64,000 nucleotides of DNA. Source: Chanos chanos. Taxonomy: Eukaryota > Chordata > Actinopteri > Gonorynchiformes > Chanidae. The notes below the pieces were generated by a model. That model saw only the letters and a program-made list of their open reading frames with translations. It was not told the origin of the DNA and ran no database searches. The stretch is taken from the NCBI RefSeq assembly GCF_902362185.1, contig NC_044497.1, positions 41,150,501 to 41,214,500 of the forward strand, written 5' to 3'. Shown here in pieces: positions 1 through 11,483 of this stretch; the stretch's first letter is position 1, and each line of letters begins with the position of its first letter. A program made the position numbers and the translations under genes.

Positions 1-1297
1 TAATTTTAGAAGTAAACCCTGTTCACACCTGGTATTAATTAGATCCTGCCGTGGCTCATCAGATATCCAGTTAACCCAATACTGAGTCCTGAGTTTGAAT
101 CCTAGCATTACCACTGGCTGGGTCAGGTATCACTAAGAACATGCTCCATGTCATCGCACTTCAGTGTCCTCTTGTGTCAGTGTTGTTCCTGCACAGTTGC
201 AGGCGAATCCAGGGAAACAGCTTGGGCCTCCACATGGTCTAAGTTCCCATGGAGATGCTTGTACACTGGGAGGTTAAAAGAAGTGGTGGACTTTGCCTGT
301 ATTGGAAGATGCATTTATCTTCACCCTCCTGCACTGGGGAAAAGGTTTCGCAACGTTAGGAATCTCTGAAATCTTTTTCTGCAAATCTCTGAAAATACAG
401 GGACATGCCAAACTGGCAGAAATTTGGGGTAAAAAAAATTCAATCAACATCCATCGTGCCTATTCATTTGCAAGTGTTTTCAAGGCGTATTATCATTAGT
501 AGTAGTAGTAGTATTGTTGTTGTTGTTGTTGTTGTTATTATTTATTGTTGTTGTTGTTGTGTAGCTGTTGTTGTGTAGCTCTAATTTTATTTAATCATTC
601 TTACTTACCGTATGCTTCATTTCAATCAATAAAAAAATTCTAAATTTAAGATACAGGTAATTTCCCGATATTAATTACTCAGCGAACGAGAACCGGCCTT
701 CGGTATCTGTGTGGAATTGAAACAAGTTGCGGAGTAGCCACCAGGTGCCACTAAAGTGCCTTATACAAATATAAGCAACGTTCCGTTAAATGTTTGTGAC
801 GCAGAGTCCTGAAAGTCGAATCGGCCCGCTCGGTCGAATCCCATTTGGATCGGATCTCACTGGATGTGGTTTCAGGTCCCATCACGGACGTCTGTTATGT
901 TAAAGACAGTTCGTTAAATGTGATTATTTGAATACACTACAGTTATCACATTTCACTGGCTTAATGCTGAGAGGAATGTTAGGCAGGTTAGCCACTTGAT
1001 TGTTTTGTAAGGTAGGCTACTAAACTGTAAACTTTATCGTTTACCCCAGAGATAAGGTTGTGATTTTCGTGCTCTTAATAAGCTACATTTGACCATCTTC
1101 CTATATATTTAATCAGGTAGTGAATAAGCCTTAATTGCCGTCATTCTTCCGTAACAGAAAAAATCAAAATGTTTTGGCTATGTTTGAGGGAAAAGCACAT
1201 ATTTGGTTTAGCGCCATTTGTAGCGCTATTTGGCGTCACACTTTCATTCAGCCCCTACAAAGTTGATATTGATTTCACTCTCATCTGATTTCAGAAA
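1..1297. other. Upstream flank of the VAMP-like gene, no coding gene seen
   Basis: I see no coding exon with family resemblance here. The start codon at 1298 is preceded by a good acceptor (tctgatttcag ending at 1294), so the VAMP transcript probably has a noncoding first exon somewhere in this stretch. The GC-richer part around 780-900 is the likeliest promoter and first-exon area, but no exact border can be supported. A TAG/TTG triplet repeat lies at 497-560. Confidence 0.4.
497..560. repeat. (TAG)n/(TTG)n compound microsatellite
   Basis: About five TAG units run directly into about eight TTG units, followed after a short interruption by another TTG run. It lies in noncoding sequence upstream of the VAMP-like gene and looks like an ordinary simple repeat. 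Confidence 0.9.
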
Positions 1298-4200
1298 ATG
1301 CCCATAGTGTACTCCTGCATTTCGAGGGGGCCCGTAATCCTCGCAGATGTAGCTTTCAGAGGTGGAAATTTTCAGGCAAGGGAACTCAAACACACGAATG
1401 GGTAGTTATTCTAAACTCTGGGAAATCGAAATATGGGAACAAGTATATTACGCCCTGAGCTGCGTTAAAACTTCAGACACGTACAAACTAAAGTTTTCTC
1501 ATAATCAGTGACATAGGTCTTTGGGTAAACAGCTTTAACTACTTGTGAATTCTGCCTGCAGCCTTTCTGGATTTCTACCTTTTTATTTTTGAGACCTCAC
1601 CTTCATTACCAGAAGGGTTCTAAGAGTATTTCTGGGTAATGTATTTTACACAGCAGTAGTAGATTTCAGTTCTGTTTTCAGGAGACAGCATTAAATATAA
1701 TCAGACCGCTCTCACGGGGAGGGCCCACTTACCGAGTGTCATTGCCAAAAGAAGGGTGAGATTTTGTTAAAAAATTTGTACTGTTTTTAATTTCAGCACT
1801 ATCTAACAGCTTCATTAGACATGGAGACAGTAGCATTACTATGTACTTCAGTTATGCAACTACAGGTAGAACAATTAACTGTACTGTTTAAGTGTTTTGT
1901 ATTATCAGCCAGTCACAGTTATGAACTACCACCATAGCCGCACCTCCATCTCCAGACACATTTGAAAACTGAAATATGTGTTAAATACAGACAGAAGCGC
2001 AAATTTTAAATATCTTACCTGCATTATAGTATGTTTTTTTTGTAATTGTATGGGGGGAATCAGTGAGAGACCTCTAATAAATGGAAGTGAACAGCTATTT
2101 CTGATTTTCAATGCCTGTTATCAGTTTTAGATATCACATTCTCTTAGAGGATGGAATTACATATGTGTGTGTCACAGAGCCCAACTTTGAATCAAGGAAG
2201 GCCCATAAGTTTCTCAGTGAGGTAAAAAATCATTCTTTTAATGTAAAACATGCTTGGCAGTGCTCTTTGTGAACCATGTTGACTTTCTCACCATACCATA
2301 GTGAACTGAGTATGCAGCCCTCTTTGTAGAGTTACTGTATTGTTTAGTCTTGGAAACTGGACAATGTGAAACTGTATTCTTTAACCCAATAACACCTTTC
2401 ACACATCACTATGTGGCTTTATGTCTCTATGTCTGTTAAATGAGAATCGACTACACAGGGTATTTTACATGTGGGTGCCAACCAAAGCAAAATTTCCGTG
2501 AGGTGATTATAAACGCCCTGTTTCATGGAACTTAGGATTTGCATATGATTTTCGACCACACTGTCACCAGCTAACAACACTAATAATAGAACTGTTAATA
2601 AATGTTTTTGACAAATACTGAAGAGACAATGTAAACATGTCAGGGTGATTTTTGAGTTTGTTTTTCCCATTTAAACCAAGTGAAAAAGCAGAAAAAGTTC
2701 AGCCTTGAAAAACATTAATGGAGAGTGACATCATTGTTTTACTGCTCTCCAGCTCTACAGCACCTTTGCTACCAGCCCCCTGATAAGGACAGTGGCCTTT
2801 GCCCAGCCATATGAGTTCAGTGCTGACCTGCATCAGGTGCTTGCCCAGAAGATGGTAGGTCTAACCAAGATGATGGATTGACCAACAGCCAATGGGAGAC
2901 CTACTGTTTGCCAGTTGTGGTTAATGTGTTATCTTTTAGGGAGGGGCAGGCTAGTTTGCAAATTTGTGCTGAAGTGAGTCTACCTGTTTATTTTAGGCTC
3001 ATGTCGTAGCTTCTTGTGTCGGAAATATTTCTGTGGTTCCATGTAGAAATGGTTGAAAGTTTGGATTAATTCTTTTGAAAAATAACCATTCAGTTTGAAC
3101 TATAAGGAATTTGAACTCTGAGAAGGTGTACCAACATGGTAAGTGTCTGCTTTTCACTTCTTTGCCAGTGGAATGAGTAGCTTTTCATACAGAGGTTAGA
3201 CCGTGATCCGTTAGCAATGTGTACAATACAAGCCCAGTGGTTGTGAGACATATGTACAATTTTTCTTTGACAATATTTAGCTGTATCTATTTAACAGTAT
3301 ATTAGTATACCTTTCTGTGATGTATTAAGTGTGTCATAAATAAAGAATTTCAAAGGAGAATCTGAAATGGAACCTTAGAGGGAACTCCTTGTTTTGCGAG
3401 TAGAAGGAAGCAAAGGCAAAAATGTCATTGAAGTGTCAATAAAGGAATGGCTCTGAAAGCAACAGATAAGGAGATATTTGCTTCCACTGAAAAAGGTTTC
3501 GCTTCAAGTAAAAGTGTTACTCAACTATTTTTGTCACTGTGTAGCAGTTGATTTAGGCAATGAGCTCAAAAATGTAATAAAACAATACCAAATATATCTT
3601 GTGAGTACAACAGTAATGATAACTGAGAGGATGTAACAAAAGGGAATCATCATTATCTTAATACATGTCAGCAGGATTTTTGATCATACATTCACACTTA
3701 CTTTAGAGAACGATAATGAAAAAGACAAACAGACGGCAAGAGGTTATATGTATATGTGGTACTATGTTAACTATAACCTCAATATTTCTTGTTTTCACTC
3801 CATCAGGCTGATCACAGTACACAACCACAGGCCCCCACTAAGCTTAATCAAGTGCAAGACCAAGTAAACGATGTCAAAGTTATCTTGAAAGACAATATCA
3901 ACAAAGTGCTGGAAAGAGGAGAGAGGTTAGATGACCTAATTGGCAAAACAGATGATCTGCAGGCAACTGTGAGTATTTTAAAGGAAGTGTAAATTGTACA
4001 TTCTTTGTTTGCTGTGATATTTCATGATGTAATACATGTTTAGTTGCACTAAGTTTAATAATGAATTTAAAAACAAAGTATTGGTTCATTGTATGATTGC
4101 CCTCAAATGGTGCCCCTGTTCAACGTGGCCTATTTTGATAAGTAAATCACTGGAACAAGAAGCAGGTGCTTAGCATAAAGCTTGACGTATTCCATTCACT

Positions 4201-4374
4201 TTCCACCTTCTTCCTTCTACCATCTCCCAGGCTGAGTCATTTCAGAAGACATCCACTCGAGTTGCCAGGAAATACTGGTGGAAAAACACTAAGATGATCA
4301 TCATCATCAGTGTTATAGTAGTGATAATTATTGTGCTGATCATTCTTCTGGCTACTGGGGTCATTCCCTCGTAA
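1298..4374 (+). CDS. Longin R-SNARE (VAMP7-like architecture, VAMP8-type tail), 6 coding exons
   Basis: Exons: 1298-1375, 1682-1755, 2131-2221, 2753-2854, 3807-3968, 4231-4374; 216 aa, close to the 220 aa of VAMP7. R-SNAREs sit on vesicles or endosomes and pair with Q-SNAREs to drive membrane fusion. Residues 1-~110 form a longin domain (start [20 protein letters not shown]; later [14 protein letters not shown] and [12 protein letters not shown] match VAMP7 positions). Residues ~126-185 are the SNARE motif, with the zero-layer Arg at 152 in [11 protein letters not shown]. Residues ~190-212 are a C-terminal membrane anchor preceded by RKYWWKN and ending ATGVIPS, which resembles VAMP8 and VAMP4 rather than VAMP7. 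The first intron begins with GC (CAG|GCAAG); only this border keeps the frame. The family is clear; which VAMP orthologue it is remains open, so no symbol is given. Confidence 0.88.
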
Positions 4375-5302
4375 TGCACTATGTTCCAGTAACTGAAATA
4401 CACCAGAATGTACTTCATCATTTGACATGGCAAATGTGTCATTGTGTATAGTTATACTGTTAACACATAAAAAGATCTTAGATCTGTAAATAGGAAATAG
4501 GTGAGTTTTTTGTGATAGTTGTAATATGACTTGCTTGTATGTTTAACCATTTCAAATTGAACTTAACTCAATTTGATTTTACTCATTTCAAATACCTTTA
4601 CAGGCTTAAAGTAAGGTATTGTATTATATGTATATAAAATATGAATATATTTCGTGTAATGCATTATCAAACTAAAAGAATGTTGGAGACAAAAACAAAC
4701 CCCAAAATACAGTGATAAAAAAACCCAAATCAATGTCAAATTTCCACTAGATCACTTAAACTGAAGACGGCAAAAAAAAAAAAAAAAGAAAAAGAAAAAA
4801 AAAGTACACATAGCTCCTTACAATGTTTGAATGTTTTGCTTATTGACCCTTTGAGGAACATGTAAGTGTTAATGTTTACCTGTTCTTCCTAAGAGACCTT
4901 TGAATCATCTCAATGTCTTAAGCACCATAAATGTTTATTACACAAGTTAGTCATTCTGTTCGATCACTGTACCTCCTAAGCAATAAAACTGTTCCATCTT
5001 CAATAAATATTTTTAACATCCCAGTTGATATCGCAGATAACTTATTTTGAAATATCCCTGTTCATTCTATTCAGCAATATCATATAACTTCTTTTGAGAG
5101 AAAAAGAAAATTGTTGGTTGTTCACTCTAAGAAACTAATAGTTTCATAGCTATTCATCAACTCTTTCTATATCCCTGATTGCAGGAATGAAACTGTGAAT
5201 AAAACTGAAATGTTGTATTGTTGGGTGGGAGAGTTCCTTGGAGCAGACCAAACAAAACACTGAACACACAATGAAAAAAGTACAGGTTTATAACTCACAC
5301 AA
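4375..5302. other. 3' flank of VAMP-like gene, tail-to-tail with hnrnpd
   Basis: AT-rich 3'UTR-like sequence with plus-strand AATAAA signals at 4982-4987, 5002-5007 and 5198-5203 and an A-rich run near 4770-4803. The last signal lies about 100 bp from a minus-strand signal (5303-5308) that would end hnrnpd, so the two convergent transcripts probably end close together. No other gene is visible. Confidence 0.5.
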
Positions 5303-5877
5303 TTTATTTTGTCCATTTTCTTGTTATGTGGTCAACACAGTCTCTGGCAGAGGCAAAATATTTCGATACAAAATTACAACTATCCTACTTGTGGTGTGAC
5401 TTTTATGAGCCATAAAGAATCAGTGAACTTGCCTACATAAAGTCATTCTAAACTATCTTGCATTTACCTTTATACTGTATTACTGAAAGCATACTGAAAG
5501 AAACACAAAACAATTGCACGTCAGGAGTTTACCAATAAAAATTTGACCTTACATAAAGTTTCTTTCTGCAGTTGCATACAAAATTCACACAAAATAGAGA
5601 TAAGAGGTATGGGTGAGTCGGACTGCTGAATTTTGTGGAGCAGGGGAATAAGTAAGGTACATGTAATGTATACTATGAGGGTGTCTTCTTTAATGTTAGA
5701 GCATTCAACTATGGTGATCTTTGGTGATTTAACTGACACCAAAAGACATCTGGGACATGGTCAATAACCGGGTAAGATGAAGACTGTGACTGCTGTCCTT
5801 TCAAGATTCCCACATAACAAAACTCTTGACCTACTGCTTTCTCTTCTGCTGATCCTTCAACTCCGAAGAAACTCCAC
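5303..5877 (-). other. hnrnpd: hnrnpd terminal 3'UTR exon with poly(A) signal
   Basis: On the minus strand, a strong acceptor (ttttgttttcag, ending at 5878) is followed by GTGGAGTTTCTTCGG and noncoding sequence down to an AATAAA at 5308-5303. This matches the known layout of vertebrate HNRNPD, in which the 3'UTR is itself split by introns. The upstream donor would be at 7109 (exon after the stop codon) or at 6670 (optional cassette exon). The borders are inferred from splice signals only. Confidence 0.55.
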
Positions 5878-6669
5878 CTGAAAACAAAAAATGAATGAGG
5901 TTTGTTACTGTCAGAAACAGTAATTCTTCACAGTGACATAGGAATCCCAATTCATAACAATTCCATTATGGAGACAACATTGATTTCAAAAACATTTATA
6001 ACACAAGTTTCTATAGTTAAAAATTTAACAAACGAAGTTAAGTCCATAAGCTAGAAATCCTGAAGTGCATCAACTGAAACTTTCGTAAGGTCGAAAATAC
6101 ACCTTAAAGAAAGCATTACATGCAAATTTCTGAAGACATTTTATACTTTGAAGGTTTTTCAAAAGGTTAAAAAAGAGAGTATGTTAGAAGAAATTAACAA
6201 CGTTTACAGGTGAAGCTTTTCCACCGCTGACAGTAAGACAACACACAATACAATTACGGAAAAAAAAAATACAGCCTTCTCCGACGCAGTGGCATCCAAG
6301 TACAAACCAGGTTTTAGCTCATGGACTATTGGCTATTACTGCTACAAGAGCTATAAATAAGGAAAAGCAAGCATTACAGGTAAGATTAGGAATGCATATA
6401 TTAAAAGACACTGGAAAGTCCAGAGAAAGCCGTGTCCTTTGAAAAGTAAATAGTTATTTTTTTCAGTATGATGTTCATATTTAACCATTACTTGAAGTGC
6501 CTGTAAAAAATGGCATTAAAATTACAATGACTTATTATATTACATAAAAGAAAGAAATCCCAAGGATTTAAGAAAACATAAAAAAAAAAGAAGATAAAGG
6601 TGGATATATCCACTTTATTATAATTTGTTTGTCTTTACAGTTCTTATACAGGATGTTGGAAGACCATAC

Positions 6670-6754
6670 CAAATGGGAGCATTCGAGAGCGTACGCCTCT
6701 CGTACCCTGTCCGCATTGAGCGGGCCTGAGAGAATCGGGAAGTCAGCTCATGGC
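6670..6754 (-). other. hnrnpd: hnrnpd candidate 3'UTR cassette (poison) exon, 85 nt
   Basis: On the minus strand the exon is bounded by acceptor cttccttgcag|GCC and donor CATTTG|gtatgg. It lies downstream of the stop codon at 7144-7146, between the short 3'UTR exon ending at 7109 and the terminal exon starting at 5877. The same signals, spacing and flanks occur in hnrnpdl at 13232-13318. Inclusion would place an exon junction about 120 nt after the stop, beyond the roughly 50-55 nt limit, and so should mark the mRNA for nonsense-mediated decay. Mammalian HNRNPD and HNRNPDL are known for this kind of auto- and cross-regulation through 3'UTR splicing. Confidence 0.6.
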
Positions 6755-7143
6755 CTGCAAGGAAGTCCCCGCTGGCAGGTACAAACAAGGTATATGTCAG
6801 AGTTAGGAGACAACATTCTTCTTTTCTCTTTCCTTGTAAATCCATATTTTTCTGGTACCCATTTACCTGTTAATCTTACAGTTACAAAATGGCGCGAAAC
6901 AGCAGAAAGCCAGCTGTTAAATTATTGCCAAAAAGACTGAAGTCTCTATGTTACCACTACTGTAAAGCACTTCAGGGTGCTGTGAAAAACTTTAAAGGAA
7001 AGAACATTAAGCAAGTACAATACACAGAATGATAAAAAAAAAAAAAAAATAGTAGAAATCACTTGGAAGCTAAGGGCATTTTGATATGCAGTTGAATCAG
7101 TCACGTACCTGTATTTAATGTTGCAGACATTATTTTCCAGATG

Positions 7144-8435
7144 TTAGTATGGCTTGTAGCTGTTTTGGTGACCACCTCGCCTAGGGGACTTTCCATATCC
7201 ACTCTGCTGATCTAAAGGTTGGGCAAAGAACACAGAAACAAACAGGATCCCTTTACAAGACAATGTACAGGCAAAAGTATGTGGTACAAAAGTATTCGTA
7301 ATCCACCAATTCAGTACTTAAAAGTATGTTTTAAATGTACCCTAAAATTGTGTTCATTCTTACATTTACATTTGGAATTTGCCAATTATTTAGAGATGTA
7401 AATAATGCTCACTTTAATTAAATAATATCATGATACTTACTTTAAACTGTATTCAAACATACTTCAATTACCCTGCTTTCTGAAAATATGATGAGTAGGA
7501 GACAAAAATGTTTAGAGTAAATGGATTGATTTTTTTAAGTGTTTATTTTTTTTTTTTCTAAGAATGACCATCAGTCACTGGTCATTTCCTCATGGTCTAC
7601 AGAGTAGCATTTTGAAATATTTTCTATCAAGGCACTTGTGACACAAATGTTTTGAAGACACCCCTTTCCAGATAGCACCAATTTCCATATATAATACATA
7701 TGTACAAAATAACTATGTTAGAGTAAAAGCTCCTCAATAGGATAAACAAGAATCCCCTCAGTTACTATGTCTTCAGTTACCATGTCTGATCTTTAAAATG
7801 TTCTGCAGATGTTACAAGCAAATAAATATTGCCTAAATTATTTAGTGCACAAACATCATGTCGTCTTCCAAAAACACCATCAACGATACATTCAGTCTTA
7901 AGTTTTGGTCTGCGCTTTCACAAACAGTATTACATACTGCTGTAGTCACCATATCCGTAGTAGCTGTTGTAACCAGAGTAATCATAGCCACCGTATCCAC
8001 CATATCCTTGATTGCTGTAGCCATAGTTTCCATAATTTCCATAACCTTGATTCCAGTAGTTGCCGTATCCTTGGTTCCAGTTCTGATTGGGGCCTAAAAA
8101 AAAACAGAAAAGTCAACAAATCTGCTCTCGGTTCAGACTGAGGGACTATAATATAGTCCTGATAATCTTGCTCTAATGTAGAACAATAATATAGTCATTA
8201 AATGCTGTGATACAACTATATAAATCTTCCAGATATTACCAAGAATTTTTGTTAAAGAATGAATTACTTTTCAATTCTTTTTTTTTTTTAGCCCTAGTTC
8301 TATCTCCTCTCTCAACACTCTGCATGGTTTCTGAGTATTACAATATCTAAGCCCCTTTGGAATGAGGTACCAGTGATTACATCCATATCAACGTCCACCA
8401 GCCAACTATTCCCTGACATAGCCTCTTCCACCAGC

Positions 8436-8491
<56 letters not shown>

Positions 8492-11483
8492 CCCTCTCAC
8501 GAAAATGAACACACATACACAAAGACATTCAGTTCTTCTTTCAGATGCCTATAGGAAACTAAGAATTCCATATGCTGCCACCCAGGTACTGGACTTACCA
8601 CCTCTGCCCCGAGACCTGGATGAGTAGCCACCTCTGCCACCCCACTGCTGCTGCTGCTGGTACTGTTCCTTTGACATGGCTACCTTAATCTCACACTGGA
8701 GGAACAAAGCAGGGGAAAAAGCTCAAACATCAAACTCCATATGCAACATGAAAAACATTGTTTTTGTATAACAAGTCCAAGGCTACGAATCAACAGCTCG
8801 AGGAAATCTTTCAATCAAGTGAATTACGGTAACTTTAATGTTGTACCTTGCTTAGTCCAATGTTATGGTACTTTTTTTCCATAATCTTCTTTACTGGTTC
8901 TTCATCTTTGAAAGTTATGAAACAGAAACCTCGCCTTTTATTTGTCTTGTTCTCCATAGGAAGCTCAATTGACTCCACCTGAAAAGGTGCCAGTGTACTT
9001 ACATTAGAATGTTTCTTTAACAAAAAAGGGAACCATCTAAAATCTTATTGAGCTGATACAATTAATCTGTTTTTCACAAGTGTTAGGAGAATATATTTCA
9101 CTCGGGCAGAGGACAGCACATAAGCAGCTCATTAATTGGTTATATTAAATGTTTAAACTCCCTTTTATCATAAAATTGTATGGCTGGTATGGTCTACCGT
9201 TGACCGTTGACCGTTGAGGAGATCACAGAATGAGATAAAATAAAACCATTGCATATAATCATACCTCTCCAAATGCATCAAAATATTCTCTGATCTTCTC
9301 CTCAGGTGTATCTGGGGAAAGGCCACCGACAAATATTTTCTTCACAGGCTCCTTACTTTTCATGGCCTTTGCCTTTTTGGGATCAATGACCTTCCCATTA
9401 AGTTTGTGCTCCTTCTGTGCAATCACCTATAATAAAGGACAGTTGAAACATGACTGTATTGTAATCTACAATGTAGGATTCCTGTGACACGTTTCACAGC
9501 ATATTATGTGATGGAAAAAGGTTCCAAGTTTTTCATGCTTTACAGTACTGAAGAAGATAATAAGATAAGAATGCTTTCAATACAGAAAACTAACTGATCA
9601 TTTCCAACGTAACAACTTCAGGTTAGTGTTAAATAAGCCCTGGTTCAGATCCCCATTTCTAATGTAGTACTGAGCACAATGAACGTGAGAGCAATAACAA
9701 TAAAAATACCTTTTCCACACTGTCAGCATCTTTGAATAAAACAAAGCCAAAGCCCCTGGATCGCCCTGTTAAGGGATCTAACTTAAGTGTGCAGTCAACG
9801 ACTTCTCCAAACTTGGTGAAATAATCCTTCAGATCCTTTTTTGTTGTGTCCCAGCTTAGTCCCCCAACAAACATTTTCCTACAAAACAGCAAAATGATGC
9901 TCAATGTAAAAAATATCTTTTAAATCATAACTGATATACACATTTTCACATACTATGTATGTATTAAAGCAATGACAGCGCAAGCTTTACAGAACCATTT
10001 ATAAGCATAAACTGAATGAATTGAGTAAACAGGGATTTGAAAAAGACATTATAAGCAGAGGAACAAGTTGACTGTAAATGTGGGTGAGCAGATCAGGCTG
10101 ATTAAATTCAGTAGAAATACTCATTATTCAAAAACCACACCATCTATCATACAGTCAATCTGAATGGGAAAATAACAGGCTATATCTAGATTTATCACCA
10201 GTACACAAAATAGGCTATTAATTTCAAAGGTACTGTGGGGATAAATCATCTCCAAAGACCTTCTCTCAACAAAATACAATACAACCAAAGGTTTTAGTAG
10301 TAGGAACTGTGACTAAAATTTTGTTCATTACGCGAGGCAGACTCCAGTTACCTGAGCTAGATGTTGCCACAACACCATGTAAAGATGTTAGACAATCACT
10401 ACGATGTGTACGCATGTTTTGTTGGAGCAACACATTACTTTTTCTAGTGTCAGAAAACCTTCATCTTAATATTAAGAAACACTGCAGACGAGCGAGTAGA
10501 ACTGTGACAAATAAGAGTTCCCACACTTTAAGAAATCGTTTTCCAAGACATTCTACAGATAAATGCACCCTCACAGACGTGCACTTGTACTCATGTTTTC
10601 AAATTCTCCTGATCTCCTATTAACATATAAAAATATATGAAAGTCAAAGTCGACACCTTGTGCCACCGTAGCCACCTATGAACGCATAGTGCTGTATTTT
10701 CAAATTATAACGTTTTTTGAGTCAAGCAAAACATTTAGCTTTATGTTCTAGTTTTAACAATTTCCAGGTGTTTTTCGGGACATCTGGTATTTTTTAAGAA
10801 AGTCCAGGGGCTCTCCATTATTGGTAAAACGGTTTTGTTCATTTCAATGTTTTCGAAGATGCGTGGAAACTCCATGAATGGGCATCAACAGACAACATTC
10901 TCCCGATATTTATAATGTTGTAATGTATTCACAGTTTGCCACTGTCAGAAGTAAATGGTGCGCGTAGCCAACAACCTTTTGACGGTATATCGCACAGTTC
11001 GCTACTGTGAATTACACAGCTGACTCTCGTTACCTCAACTCCGCTGACATGCAGACAGCGGCCTCCTACAACCGTTGCCACAACAACATAGAAAAGGGCA
11101 AAGGGCTGTAAACCTAACCGACAGTCTTGGCACTCACATAGGAGCACCTAGACAGTGAGTGAGTGTTTGACATTATTAGGTTAAAAGTAGCAGGTCAGAA
11201 ACTGTCAGTTTGCTATATCATATAGTGAACAAAAATGTAGTGGCTGCGCGAAATATTACTCATAACAAAATAATCGGCTAGACTGGTTTCGCATCACGGC
11301 TAACTAACGACAGCTAACAACCCACCCTTCATCCTCCTCGTTTTTACTCGCATCAATCTTTGATCCTTCTGTTTCTCCCACTCCGACTTCATCAGCTGTT
11401 TGTGGCTGTTCTTCGCTACTTGCCTCTCCATCTTCCTCCATCTTCGTCACTGGATCTTCCCCGACAAGTTGATCTTCTGACAT
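7144..11483 (-). CDS. hnrnpd: hnRNP D (AUF1), 7 coding exons
   Basis: Exons in transcript order: 11483-11326, 9878-9710, 9426-9265, 8978-8847, 8695-8599, 8093-7938, 7211-7144; 313 aa, within the range of the mammalian isoforms (287-355). The protein binds AU-rich elements in nuclear and cytoplasmic RNA and controls mRNA decay and splicing. RRM1 has RNP2 MFVGGL (55-60) and RNP1 RGFGFVLF (94-101); RRM2 has IFVGGL (140-145) and RGFCFITF (179-186). A Gln run (YQQQQQW), an RGG segment and a Tyr/Gly-rich tail ending HQNSYKPY follow. The start is MSEDQLVG, with an acidic N-terminus. The 156-nt exon 8093-7938 has phase 1-1 borders and can be skipped in frame, as the equivalent mammalian exon 7 is. 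Reading through its donor would give a short alternative end (DYSSM). The mammalian 19-aa exon between exon 1 and RRM1 was not found. hnrnpdl next door is its tandem duplicate. Confidence 0.96.
8438..8489. repeat. (CA)26 microsatellite in an hnrnpd intron
   Basis: A pure CA run of 52 bp, (UG)n in the hnrnpd transcript, about 110 nt downstream of the donor of exon 8695-8599. Reading frames on both strands through it are repeat artefacts. Confidence 0.97.

Noticed and set aside
738-750. CTCF-like CCACCAGGTGCCA
   Set aside because: Mismatch in the invariant GGC part of the core, so too weak to list as a site.
6629-6940. 103-aa plus-strand open frame overlapping the hnrnpd 3'UTR element
   Set aside because: Its conserved part is explained by the antisense cassette exon and splice sites shared with hnrnpdl; the paralogous segment has no matching frame and there is no domain.
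8312-8627. Frames on both strands through the CA repeat
   Set aside because: His/Thr or Cys/Val runs are simply the translated microsatellite.
9198-9216. Three copies of a 7-bp unit (cgttgac)
   Set aside because: Too short and isolated in an intron to be more than slippage.
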